Positions 45,601 through 53,154 of a stretch of DNA of 64,000 nucleotides are shown here, in pieces. This DNA comes from Frigoribacterium sp. JB110. Lineage in GTDB: Bacteria; Actinomycetota; Actinomycetes; Actinomycetales; Microbacteriaceae. Position 1 is the first letter of the stretch. Each line of letters opens with the position of its first letter. Where the stretch lies: contig NZ_FUIA01000011.1 in the NCBI RefSeq assembly GCF_900163665.1, positions 124,001 through 188,000 on the forward strand. Direction: 5' to 3'. Below the pieces are notes generated by a model. The model ran no database searches, was not told the DNA's origin, and saw nothing but the letters and a program-made list of their open reading frames with translations. A program made the position numbers and the translations under genes.

Positions 45601-45725
45601 GCAGCGGGCAGTTCTGCTGCGGCGCTGGCGCTCAGCGGAGTCAGCGCGGTCAGTGCCAGTGCGAGCAATGCGGCTACGCCGGTCGCCCGGGTGCGGTGTC
45701 GTGGGGCCGGATGCAGGATGGTCAT
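42624..45725 (-). CDS. Anchored repeat-type ABC transporter-associated surface protein (TIGR03773-like)
   Basis: 1033 residues. Signal peptide ~15-35. Domain 1 (~40-200) is degenerate. An acidic/Pro linker follows. Domain 2 (~270-470) carries IIWPGFSTE and HTHMNW (~416). Then come an Ig-like unit with GEAILLTSEV, the shared unit GEWVSAWSHDPKPVWLG ... LIGWDNF, and a Gly/Pro/Ser linker. Domain 3 (~727-930) carries GHID (~730) and HTHAQW (~862). The end has an Ala-rich coiled segment, a membrane helix (GGGVLIIAGIIGVTLWYV) and a short basic tail. No LPXTG, so it is membrane- rather than wall-anchored. ATG overlaps the permease stop. Thought to pass metal to the binding protein. Confidence 0.88.
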   Translation of the reverse strand: MTILHPAPRHRTRATGVAALLALALTALTPLSASAAAELPAAGATLAQIAPGADGSLELGIADTNGQPVLSDTMITVDGTARFTAHLDTSAMDATAGTVQLRWSEIVLPGGVAADNSGSTTPQAVVTSEDGSAWLLGTATDAPEHAPLDAGATTPTSWYFTAPGDYSLTATATLVDTEGTVVGESAPTTMLFRVTDPLPHAPAPAPEPEPQTNTDPEAGAEAEVTPDADGAGEQDTPALGDADVKDDAEDIPEPEGQSDQPAPPSQEKTIVGAVHTDAVSAYVDNGTLVLQSKADMDVDGDGQIDLGSRLETRRLLFHVNDKAKQTFPGGPGYEFLGAPGSTIWMAPQTQDHDIIWPGFSTEDPSLRAAVDPNARLTVTLDTVTGPGDVEVFQNGPSRVFSSKDQLTPWTLGVPQHTHMNWVFTKAGTYTLTFSMTGKVDGRQQTATNDYVFVVGDLDAHTQSSSVTLRSSTKDLDAGEAILLTSEVSPADAVGAVQFRDEKSNSILGHTPVKDGKAEFRTDSLTPGGHRIVAEFIPTWKDDVTASQSTPVTLTVAGEDTPKPEHDDTIPVDDTELAGVKPATSVKVTNAKKEVAPAPDGSLAVAVDEPHFGEWVSAWSHDPKPVWLGWVQADLKGAFSIDVPQQIAPGTHRLVLKSVDDELIGWDNFTVVAPDSGGNPGGGGNPGGGGSNPGGGSSNPGSGGSTPGGGGSKPPPKAPGQQCAPGVTLDHGHIDAFYVSAANGKAVLQLLEDVTGHRVIREAETVLLKVKESAYRGNIPGGTPGAPSGYVLPLTQDPALIWPGWETFSTAGSGYTDVSINITGVNGPGRAYMYTQGSFGDFRPLLTHGGYSFPGTIREAEPAHTHAQWVFSQKGVYKLTVHAVATNPKTGSSIRTAAHTYVFQVGDVPLGDAFCGLRSADASTAAAVNAAVHQSTADAVAAAQADAAAQAAAAEAEEKEKQKQNQTLRTKHTEGEDEDNGVLDAIFGEDVNPAVVGGIVGGGVLIIAGIIGVTLWYVRRLRTQAAPVDTTGSS

Positions 45726-46678
45726 CGGAGAACACTCTCTTCAACGTGCGGTGCAGAGGAATCTGCGGCCTCCCGGCGGGGTCCCGGTGTCGGCGACGGT
45801 GAGGCGGTCTCGACCGGTTGTGCGCGGCGGCGGAGGTAGTTCATCAGCAGTCCGTGCCGGGGTGCGAAGAACCAGGCGAGAAGGAAGACGGCTGTGGCGA
45901 TGAGCACGATCATGCCGCCGACGGGGAGATCGAAGCTCCACGAGACGTAGAGGCCGACGAGGGCGGAGGACCCGCCGATGATCGGGGCGAGGAGCATCAT
46001 CAGCCCGAGCCGGTCGGTGAGCAGCCGTGCCGCTGCGGCCGGGGTGATCAGCAGAGCCAGGACGAGGATGTTGCCGATGGTCTGGATGGAGATGACGATC
46101 GCGATCGCGACCATGACGTAGAGCACGAGGTCCAGGACGAAGACGGGGATGCCGGTGGAGCGTGCCATCTCGCGGTCGAGGGTGACCGCGACGAACTCCT
46201 TGTGGAACAGGAAAACCGTCAGCAGCAGGAGGATGCCGGTGATCGCGACGGTGTAGATGTCCTCGTCGGGGATGCCGGTGATGGAGCCGAAGAGGAACTG
46301 CTGCAGAGAGCCGGCGTATCCGGGTGCCTGGGAGATGACGACGATGCCGAGAGCGAAGGCGGCGACGAAGAAGACCCCGATGATGGAGTCCTCCTTGATG
46401 CGCCGGTTCTGAGAGAACACGGCGACGAGGATCGCCGTCAGGACGCCGGCGACGGCGCCGCCGAGGACCAGGTTGCCCTGGATGACGAAGGCGACGGCGA
46501 GCCCGGGGAAGACGGCATGGGCGACGGCGTCGCCGATGAACGCCATACCGCGCAGCACCACGTAGCATCCGATCACTCCGCAGACGATGCTGGACATCAC
46601 GGCGATGATCAGTGCCTTGGGAAGGAAGCCCAGGTCGGGGTTGAGCAGGTCCTGGATGAAGTCAATGGGAGAGAGCAT
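45722..46678 (-). CDS. Anchored repeat-type ABC transporter permease (ZnuB-like, TIGR03770)
   Basis: A 318-residue metal-type ABC permease with about eight helices (MLSPIDFIQDLLNPDLGFLP). Hallmarks of the ZnuB/MntB group: CYVVLRGMAFIGDAVAHAVFPG near residue 40, and NILVLALLITPAAAARLLTD near residue 225. The start is fixed by a one-base overlap with the ATPase stop (TGATG). The C-terminal tail after residue 290 is Pro/Ser/Glu-rich and cytoplasmic. It moves the metal delivered by the binding protein at 48395-49981. Confidence 0.93.
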   Translation of the reverse strand: MLSPIDFIQDLLNPDLGFLPKALIIAVMSSIVCGVIGCYVVLRGMAFIGDAVAHAVFPGLAVAFVIQGNLVLGGAVAGVLTAILVAVFSQNRRIKEDSIIGVFFVAAFALGIVVISQAPGYAGSLQQFLFGSITGIPDEDIYTVAITGILLLLTVFLFHKEFVAVTLDREMARSTGIPVFVLDLVLYVMVAIAIVISIQTIGNILVLALLITPAAAARLLTDRLGLMMLLAPIIGGSSALVGLYVSWSFDLPVGGMIVLIATAVFLLAWFFAPRHGLLMNYLRRRAQPVETASPSPTPGPRREAADSSAPHVEESVLR

Positions 46679-47424
46679 CAGGCCGACACCCCCAGGGTCT
46701 TCAGCAGCGGGTTGGTGGCTTTCACGTCGAAGGCGCGCATCCAGATCTCGGGGTCGTTGAGGGTCGACGCTGTGCCGTCGGCGATGATGGTGCGGTTGAT
46801 CAGGCACAGGCGGGAGCATTCGTGCAGGGCGCCGACCAGGTCGTGGGTCGTCATCAGCACGGCCTTGTCCTCGGCGGCGAGGTCTCGGAAGAGCTCGATG
46901 AGCAGCTCCTGGGTGGGCATGTCGAGACCGGTGAACGGCTCGTCCAGCAGCAGCAGCCGTGGACGCAGCGCGAGTGCGCGGGCGACGAGGACGCGTTGGC
47001 GCTGTCCGCCGGAGAGCTCGCCGACCGGCCGCGCTCTGAGGTGGTCCATGTGGACACGTTCGAGGGCCTCGGCCACGGCGTCGAAGTCCGCTACCCCGGG
47101 CCGGCGCAGCCATCCGATCCGCCGGATCCGGCCGGTCATCACGGCATCCTCGACGCTGATGGGGAAGTCCCAGGCGAACTCGTGACGCTGCGGTACGTAG
47201 CCGATCCTGGAGCGCGCCTGTGCGCCGGTGCTGCCATCGACGTCGACGCGGCCGTTCTCGGTGCGGATCAAGCCGAGGATAGAGCGCAGCAGAGTGGTCT
47301 TGCCTGCCCCGTTCGGTCCGATCAGACCGACGAACTCACCGGTCTCGACGCTCAGGTCGATGTCGTGCAGGACGCGCCTGCCGCCCAGGTGGACGGTCAG
47401 GTCGGTGACGTCGAGGGCACTCAT
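46678..47424 (-). CDS. Anchored repeat-type ABC transporter ATP-binding protein (ZnuC-like, TIGR03771)
   Basis: A 248-residue ATPase (MSALDVTDLTVHLGGRRVLH): Walker A GPNGAGKTTLL near residue 36, Q-loop YVPQRHEF, signature LSGGQRQRVLVARAL, Walker B LLLLDEPFTGLD, H-loop LMTTHDLV. It has the sequence features of metal importers (ZnuC/MntA). ATGA overlap with the preceding anchored protein and one-base overlap with the permease fix its place in the operon. Confidence 0.94.
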   Translation of the reverse strand: MSALDVTDLTVHLGGRRVLHDIDLSVETGEFVGLIGPNGAGKTTLLRSILGLIRTENGRVDVDGSTGAQARSRIGYVPQRHEFAWDFPISVEDAVMTGRIRRIGWLRRPGVADFDAVAEALERVHMDHLRARPVGELSGGQRQRVLVARALALRPRLLLLDEPFTGLDMPTQELLIELFRDLAAEDKAVLMTTHDLVGALHECSRLCLINRTIIADGTASTLNDPEIWMRAFDVKATNPLLKTLGVSA

Positions 47425-48398
47425 TCGGTCGGTTCCTTCACATTTCGGGCGGCGAGGGCGCGGGCCTTCGCCCGACGAGATGCGGTGACGACCACGATGA
47501 TCGCCATCACGAGCACGACAGCGACCACTCCGACCACACCCCAGATGAGAGTGGCGAACGTGCCGTCGCCGTCCTGATCGCCGTCTGCGGCCGGACCGGC
47601 GGTGTCATCGGACGAATCCGGGGCGGCGGTCTCTGCGATGACGGACTGGTCGAACTCCATGCCGAATGCCTCCTCGGCATCCGTGGCGTCGCCGACGGCG
47701 AAGCGCAGGGTGTCGCGTGCGGAGACGGACTCGCCGATGTTCAGCTCCGCATCGAACTGGAGTTCGACGAGGTAGATCCCCGGTTCGCTGAAGACCCAGT
47801 TGGCGTGGGTGTGCTGGTTCACCTCGATCCACGACTGCTGCGGGAAGGGCTCCAATGACGACCACAGCGGTTGCGGGTCGCCGAAGTTCCCGCTCTGCAG
47901 GTAGACCACGACATCGCCCGGTCCTTCCATCCCCAGGACGCTGAGGGTCGTCCCCAGGTTCAGTGACTCGATCACGTTCGGTTCCTGGGTGTTCCACCCC
48001 GCCCAGACGACGTCGGGATTCTGGGTCTGCGGCACCACCCACACCTCGGTGCCGGGTTCCTGTCCGAGGAAGCGGTACGCCTCTGCGTCGGGGATGGGGA
48101 GGATGGCCGCGTCGGCGACCTTGAGGACCACGTCGTCGAGATGGCGCCAATAGGAGGGTCGTGCGGTGTCGTCGTGGATCTGGACGATCCACTCCCCCGT
48201 GCTCAGCGTGGGGCCGAAGTCCACGTGCCCCTGGTCGAGCACGACCTGTCCTGTCCCCTGCGTCTGGTTCGGGTCGATCGTCTGATCGAGATCGTCGTCG
48301 CCTTCTGCCGAGGCGGCCACGGGCGCGAGCACGGCGAGTCCGGCCAGGATGAGTGCGGAGGCCATGGTGAGCGGGCGGCGGATGCTGCGGGTGGTCAT
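47421..48398 (-). CDS. Membrane-anchored single-domain surface protein (TIGR03769-type)
   Basis: 325 residues: signal peptide 1-31, one complete surface-anchored domain and a C-terminal membrane helix (~277-300) with a basic tail, no LPXTG. In the domain: VVLDQGHVDF (His58, Asp60), LDDVVLKV, AYRFLGQEPGTEVWVVPQTQ, VVWAGWNTQE, GMEGPGDVVVYLQSGNFGD and HTHANWVFSEPGIYLV (His196, His198, Trp201). As the shortest complete copy in the operon, it is the best template for the domain. It lies between the binding protein and the ATPase, with ATGA overlaps on both sides. It probably sits at the membrane as the last relay step. Confidence 0.9.
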   Translation of the reverse strand: MTTRSIRRPLTMASALILAGLAVLAPVAASAEGDDDLDQTIDPNQTQGTGQVVLDQGHVDFGPTLSTGEWIVQIHDDTARPSYWRHLDDVVLKVADAAILPIPDAEAYRFLGQEPGTEVWVVPQTQNPDVVWAGWNTQEPNVIESLNLGTTLSVLGMEGPGDVVVYLQSGNFGDPQPLWSSLEPFPQQSWIEVNQHTHANWVFSEPGIYLVELQFDAELNIGESVSARDTLRFAVGDATDAEEAFGMEFDQSVIAETAAPDSSDDTAGPAADGDQDGDGTFATLIWGVVGVVAVVLVMAIIVVVTASRRAKARALAARNVKEPTE

Positions 48399-49981
48399 TG
48401 TTCTCCTTCGGGCGTGCCCAGGCAGTCGCGGATGGATCGTGCGTTGAAGCGCATCATGTCGATATAGGTGGTCACGGTCTCGCTGAAGGCATCGCCGTAG
48501 ATGGTGCAGACCTCGACCCCCTGGTCCTTCGCCACTTCGACGAGTGTGGAGGAGCGTGCGGCGAGGTTGGGTTCGAGGAACACGGCGGGGACGTGCAGGT
48601 TGCGGATGGTCTCGGTCAGACGTTTCCGCTCGGCCAGCGACGGCTCGACCGCGGGGTTCGGGGTGACGAAGCCGGAGATATCGAGGTCGTAGGCCTGCGC
48701 GAGGTAGCCGAACGCATCGTGCGTGGTCACGAGCGTGCGCTGCGATCGAGGGATCTCGGCGATCGTGTCGCGCACCTCGGTGTCCAGTGCGCTGAGCTCC
48801 TGGAGGTAGGCTGCGGCGTTCTTCGTGTAGTCGGCGGCGCCGGCCGGATCGACCTCGATGAGGGTGTCGCGGATGATCTCGGTGTAGGACATGGCGTTGC
48901 GGACGTTCTGCCACAGGTGCGGGTCAATCTCCCCGTGCACGTGCTTGCCGAGCACCGCCTGCGGAAGCTGGTAGATCGCCTCTCCTGCACGTCCCAGGAA
49001 CCGGTAGGCGGGATCACCGGGGATCTCGTGCAGGGCCTTGTTGGGCACCTCCACGACCACATCATCGAGGGGGAAGAATTCCTGGTGCACGTCTGCGGAG
49101 CCGTGCTCGTGATCCAGCAGGACCTCGAACCCTGCCTCGTCCAGGTCGAGCGTGATGTCGGAGTGGCCGCCGTTCAGCACTGTGGGATCGGATGTGCCCG
49201 GCACCGTGTACGGGTCGACGCCGACGGCGAAGGTGACCTTCCCGGTGGCGATGTCGAGGGGCTGCTGGTCCAGAGCGACCTGCAGTTTCGCCTGCAGGTC
49301 CAGTGTGTAGATTCCCGGCTGTGTGAACGCCCAGCTCAGGTGCGTGTGCGCGTCGGGGGGAAGGATCACCGTGTCGTCGCGGTACCCTCCGGCGGCGTCG
49401 AAGCCGTCGGAGGAGTCGAAGTAGACGTCGACGTCGCCGAAGCTTCCGGTGAGGTAGGCGATCAGATCTCCCGGCCCTTCCATGCCGGTGGCGGAGAGCA
49501 GGATGTCGGAGGAGCGGGTCGCGCCCAGCTCGGCACCGTCTCCTTTCACCCGCAGGCCGAGCCAGATCGTGTCCAGGGACACGTCCTCGACGAGGGGGAT
49601 GATCTCCGCGGCGTATTTGACGGCCTCCTCGGCCAGGGAGATGTTCGGGACCCCGTCGGGCAGGTTCGTGTCCAGCGCCTTGATGAGGTTCTGCTCCTCG
49701 AGCATCAGGTAGTTGGAGAAGGCCACATCGGCGTAGACGATATCGCGCACGTCGCGCAGCGACGGCTCGTAGCTGTGCGGGTCTCCGCCCTCCGGCACGA
49801 GCGAGATCACCTCTGCCCGATCCCCGGCGACGTGCTGTGCGAGGTCGGCGAGGATACCTGTCGTGGTCACGACGCGGACACGACCGTCGTCCGGTTCTGC
49901 CGGGGAGGCACTGGCGCATCCCGACGCGGCCATCGCCAGGACGATCGAGACGGCGATGCCGACGGTGCGAGGGGGCGACAC
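48395..49981 (-). CDS. ZnuA-like metal-binding lipoprotein with an inserted, circularly permuted surface domain (TIGR03772-like)
   Basis: 528 residues from GTG 49981 (AAGGA site). Lipobox SGC, Cys22. The ZnuA fold is split: residues ~35-135 (first ligand His69 in EGGDPHSYEP) and ~345-528 (His355 in EIDPHLWQ, His421 in TTHDAFGYLA, Asp497 in YGDAFSE). The ~200 residues between are a surface-anchored domain with its halves in reversed order: the rear half (WLGLRV, GMEGPGDLIAYLTGSFGD, HTHLSWAFTQPG at 212-224) comes before the front half (GGHSD at 272-275, LDDVVVEV, AYRFLGRAGEAIYQLPQ). It replaces the His-rich loop of ordinary ZnuA. Ligand: probably zinc. Confidence 0.92.
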   Translation of the reverse strand: MSPPRTVGIAVSIVLAMAASGCASASPAEPDDGRVRVVTTTGILADLAQHVAGDRAEVISLVPEGGDPHSYEPSLRDVRDIVYADVAFSNYLMLEEQNLIKALDTNLPDGVPNISLAEEAVKYAAEIIPLVEDVSLDTIWLGLRVKGDGAELGATRSSDILLSATGMEGPGDLIAYLTGSFGDVDVYFDSSDGFDAAGGYRDDTVILPPDAHTHLSWAFTQPGIYTLDLQAKLQVALDQQPLDIATGKVTFAVGVDPYTVPGTSDPTVLNGGHSDITLDLDEAGFEVLLDHEHGSADVHQEFFPLDDVVVEVPNKALHEIPGDPAYRFLGRAGEAIYQLPQAVLGKHVHGEIDPHLWQNVRNAMSYTEIIRDTLIEVDPAGAADYTKNAAAYLQELSALDTEVRDTIAEIPRSQRTLVTTHDAFGYLAQAYDLDISGFVTPNPAVEPSLAERKRLTETIRNLHVPAVFLEPNLAARSSTLVEVAKDQGVEVCTIYGDAFSETVTTYIDMMRFNARSIRDCLGTPEGEQ

Positions 49982-50023
49982 GTGTTCCTTTCCGGATGCC
50001 GAGGCATCGCATGCAGACAAGAG

Positions 50024-50059
50024 GGGGCGGTGACGGGGAAGCCCTCCCGTCACCGCCCC
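50024..50059 (-). terminator. Perfect 14-bp hairpin between surface protein and binding protein
   Basis: Arms GGGGCGGTGACGGG and CCCGTCACCGCCCC with an 8-base loop, 7 bases after the stop of the 988-residue protein. It probably terminates or attenuates, giving more surface protein than transporter. Confidence 0.7.
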
Positions 50060-50066
50060 GGGATCC

Positions 50067-53033
50067 CTACTCGGAGACGATCCCGTCTGCTCCGCGGCGG
50101 CGACGCGCCAGGAGCAGGATCATGCCGGCGACCAGGAGCATGCCGGCCGTGCCGAGCACGATGCCGTTGATCTCCCCACCCGTACTGGGCAGACCGGCCG
50201 GTCCCGCACCGGTACCGGGGTCGCTGGTGGCGGCGGCGACCTGCAACTGCTGCCAGCCGATCAGCTGACCGTCCGCGTCGAACACGGCGAGCCGGTGAGC
50301 CTCCGCGGTCGTGTCCGCCGGGATCGTGACCGCGATCGTGCCGTCCGCGCCGACCTGGACCCAGTCGCCGCCCAGCAGCACCGGGTCGGAGAACAGCCAT
50401 GCAGCCACCCACTCGCCTGCGTGCTCCGCTCCCTCCCCGACCTGGACGGTGATGACCTGCCCGGCCGTGGGAGTGGTCGTGGACGCGGTGATGCCGCCCT
50501 CATCCACGCCGTCGAGCGCATCCTCCGTCTGCGCGGACGGCGCCGTGGCGGGCTTGGGGTCGCCCGGAAGCACGGTCAGCGTCACCGGAGCGGACTCCGC
50601 GACCAGAGTGTGGTCATGGTCGTACAGCTTCGCGACGATCTGCGCGCCGGCATCCGCCTCGGCGACCTCATGGGTGAGCGTCGCCTCGCCGGCACCGGAG
50701 ATCACGGAGAAGTCCGCATCGCCCGAGCGCTGGATGAACCAGTGGTAGTGGTCCTCGTCCGTCGCCGGGTTCTGCACCGCCGTGAGCGTCGCGGTCTCAC
50801 CGACGTGGTAGCCGGCGGCAAGACCATCGATGCTCAGCTCGGTGATCGGCTGCGGGTGCGTGCCGCCGGTGGCGACGGCCAGTGTGTGCGGCTCGGATTC
50901 GGCGATCATCGCGTGGGTGTCGTCGAACAGGCGCAGCACGAGCTGCGCGCCGTCGTCCTCGGCGGTGACCGGGTAGGCGAGATCCTTGTCGCGGGACTGG
51001 TCGACCCAGACGAAGTCCGAGGCGCCTGTGCGCTTCACATACCAGTGGTAGTGGGACTCGTCCGTCTGCGGGTTCTGCGTGCTCGTCAGCTGAGCGGTCT
51101 CACCGGCAGCGTACGACTCCTTGTCGGCGGTCACCGTGAGAGTCGTGACGGGCTCACGCTGCTGCGTCGTGATGGTGATCGGCGCCGACTCGGCGTGCAC
51201 CTCACCGTCGTGCAGGAGCTGGACCTTCACCTGAACGCCGCTGTTGGGGAGCGTGGGCTTGAACGAGTACTCGGCGGCGGTCTGGCCATCCACGGCGGCG
51301 AAGCCGTCAGCGCCGGGAAGCTTCACGAGCCACTGGTGCTCGGTCAGGCCCGTCGGGGTGGACTGCTCTGCCGTCAGCGTCGCCGTCTGCCCGACCCAGT
51401 AGTCGTCCGCATCGCGGTTCGTCGAGATCGTCAGGTCGGTGTCCGGCACCTCGTGCCCGTGATCGTCGAGCTTCACGATGACGGGGGCGGATTCCACGTA
51501 GCTGTTACCGTTGTCGTAGGTGAGTGTGGCGATCACTGCCGCTCCGGCGAGGTCCTCGGTGACGGAGAAGGAGTAGGTCGCGTCGTTCTCGCCCTCGACG
51601 AGGACCGGCGCGGTCTCGCCCTCCTTCTGCACGTACCACTCGAAGCGGCTCAGCACGGAGGTCGGAGTGACCGACGCGGTCAGCGTCGCCGTGTCGCCGG
51701 TGTGGTAATGGTCGGCGATGCCGCCGACGGAGACCTTCTGCAGCGGTGCGGCGCCGTGATCGTCGACCTCGATGGTGACGGCCTCGGACGTGGCCAGCGC
51801 CGTGCCATCCTCACCGACGAGCTGCGCGGTGACCGTGGCGCCGTTCAACGCCTGTTCGGCAGCAGGGATACGGTGGCTGTCGCCGGTTGCGCCGTCGATC
51901 AGGACCGGCTGGTCCTGATCGACGCGCTGCAGGTACCAGCGGTAGGCGCCGTCCTCCACGGCCGGGCCGGCGACGATCTGAAGATCGATCGGCGAGCCGC
52001 TGTGATAGTGGTCGGCGAGCGGGGCGATGGAGATCGTCTGTTCCACCGGATCCTCTCCTGTGGTGGAGATGGTGACCGGATCCGATTCCACGACGATCGG
52101 CTGAGCGGAGCCGCTGGCGTAGTCCTTCCCACCGGAGACCGTCGCGCGGTACTGGGCACCGGCGACGGCGTCGACCGTCAGCGTCGACGTCGCTGCCCCG
52201 TCCACGGTCGTCCACTCGGCTTCTGCCGATGCGCGCGTCTGCCAGGCGTAGGTCGAGAACGTCGACTCAGCGGGCGACGAGGCGGCCGTGAGCGTGACCT
52301 CGGCGCCCGGTGCGACCTCGTCCTCGGCGCCGGAGACGGACAGCGCCGTCGGGACCGGAGCCACGACGAAGGTGTAGGTCGCCTCGTTGCTCGTCGACGT
52401 CTGGGTGCCGTCGGCGCTGGTGACGTCAGCGTGCGCCGTCAGCGTGTAGGTGCCGGGCTGGGTGAAGCCCCAGTTGGCGTGCACATGCGCCAGGAAGTCC
52501 TGGTGGATGGTTCCCGGGAACGTCCACCCCTCGGTCAGCAGCGGTGCCACGCCGCCCCACTGACCGGTCGTCCACAGGAACACCTCACCCGGGCCGTCCA
52601 CGGCTGTCACGTCGATGTCGACCTTCGCCTGGCTGCCGTAGACCGATCCGACCGACTGGCTGTCCCAGCCCGGCCAGATGAGCTCATGGTCCTGCGTCAG
52701 CGGAAGGTGGTACAGCTCCGTCGGTGCACCCTCGGGCACCCCTGCGCTGGGGAGGTTGGTCGAGAAGGCCTGGCTCTTCACCGCGAGCGTCACCGACTCC
52801 GGCGTGCGCAGCACATGCGACCCGGTCACGTCCTCCTTGAGGACGAGACGGGCAGTGTCGTCCTCGTTCAGGACGAGGTTGAAGGCATCGATATGCCCGG
52901 TATCGAGGTGGATCGGATCATCCTTGACATCAGGAGCCTCGGCGGCGAAAGCAGCCGTCGGGAGAGCCAAACCACCCGCAAGCGCGAGGACACCCACCAG
53001 GGCGCCACCTCGCAGACGGGTCGAAGTGAGCAT
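50067..53033 (-). CDS. LPXTG wall-anchored zinc-regulated surface protein, first gene of the transporter operon
   Basis: 988 residues. Start ATG 53033 after GGAAAGG. Signal peptide ~8-31. One full surface domain (~40-225): GHID (His47) and HVHANWGF (His183, His185). Then about six Ig-like repeats of ~95 residues, several carrying histidine pairs (ADHYHSGSP, ADHYHTGDT, AAGYHVGET, and ESHYHWYVKR, EDHYHWFIQR). Then the shared unit GEWVAAWLFSDPVLLG ... LIGWQQL, sortase motif LPSTG near 948, a membrane helix and RRRRGAD. Zur site 5 is 50 bases upstream. As the outermost wall component it is the likely primary metal receptor. Confidence 0.9.
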   Translation of the reverse strand: MLTSTRLRGGALVGVLALAGGLALPTAAFAAEAPDVKDDPIHLDTGHIDAFNLVLNEDDTARLVLKEDVTGSHVLRTPESVTLAVKSQAFSTNLPSAGVPEGAPTELYHLPLTQDHELIWPGWDSQSVGSVYGSQAKVDIDVTAVDGPGEVFLWTTGQWGGVAPLLTEGWTFPGTIHQDFLAHVHANWGFTQPGTYTLTAHADVTSADGTQTSTSNEATYTFVVAPVPTALSVSGAEDEVAPGAEVTLTAASSPAESTFSTYAWQTRASAEAEWTTVDGAATSTLTVDAVAGAQYRATVSGGKDYASGSAQPIVVESDPVTISTTGEDPVEQTISIAPLADHYHSGSPIDLQIVAGPAVEDGAYRWYLQRVDQDQPVLIDGATGDSHRIPAAEQALNGATVTAQLVGEDGTALATSEAVTIEVDDHGAAPLQKVSVGGIADHYHTGDTATLTASVTPTSVLSRFEWYVQKEGETAPVLVEGENDATYSFSVTEDLAGAAVIATLTYDNGNSYVESAPVIVKLDDHGHEVPDTDLTISTNRDADDYWVGQTATLTAEQSTPTGLTEHQWLVKLPGADGFAAVDGQTAAEYSFKPTLPNSGVQVKVQLLHDGEVHAESAPITITTQQREPVTTLTVTADKESYAAGETAQLTSTQNPQTDESHYHWYVKRTGASDFVWVDQSRDKDLAYPVTAEDDGAQLVLRLFDDTHAMIAESEPHTLAVATGGTHPQPITELSIDGLAAGYHVGETATLTAVQNPATDEDHYHWFIQRSGDADFSVISGAGEATLTHEVAEADAGAQIVAKLYDHDHTLVAESAPVTLTVLPGDPKPATAPSAQTEDALDGVDEGGITASTTTPTAGQVITVQVGEGAEHAGEWVAAWLFSDPVLLGGDWVQVGADGTIAVTIPADTTAEAHRLAVFDADGQLIGWQQLQVAAATSDPGTGAGPAGLPSTGGEINGIVLGTAGMLLVAGMILLLARRRRGADGIVSE

Positions 53034-53082
53034 ATGTATGGACCTTTCCAGTTCGGGTAGAGGCAAGCAGACATCCGCTTAT

Positions 53083-53097
53083 TGAGAATGATTATCT
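53083..53097. promoter_or_regulatory. Zur-type box (site 5)
   Basis: TGAGAATGATTATCT, one base short of a symmetric site, upstream of the seven-gene transporter operon on the minus strand. Confidence 0.8.
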
Positions 53098-53154
53098 TTA
53101 TCTTAGGGGAGAGATTCCTCGCCTCACAACTGAACGGCCTTGTGAGCAGTGGCG

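Noticed and set aside
50295-53060. 921-codon plus-strand frame opposite the LPXTG protein
   Set aside because: Arg/Val/Gly-rich antisense frame created by GC-rich codons; the minus-strand gene is unambiguous.
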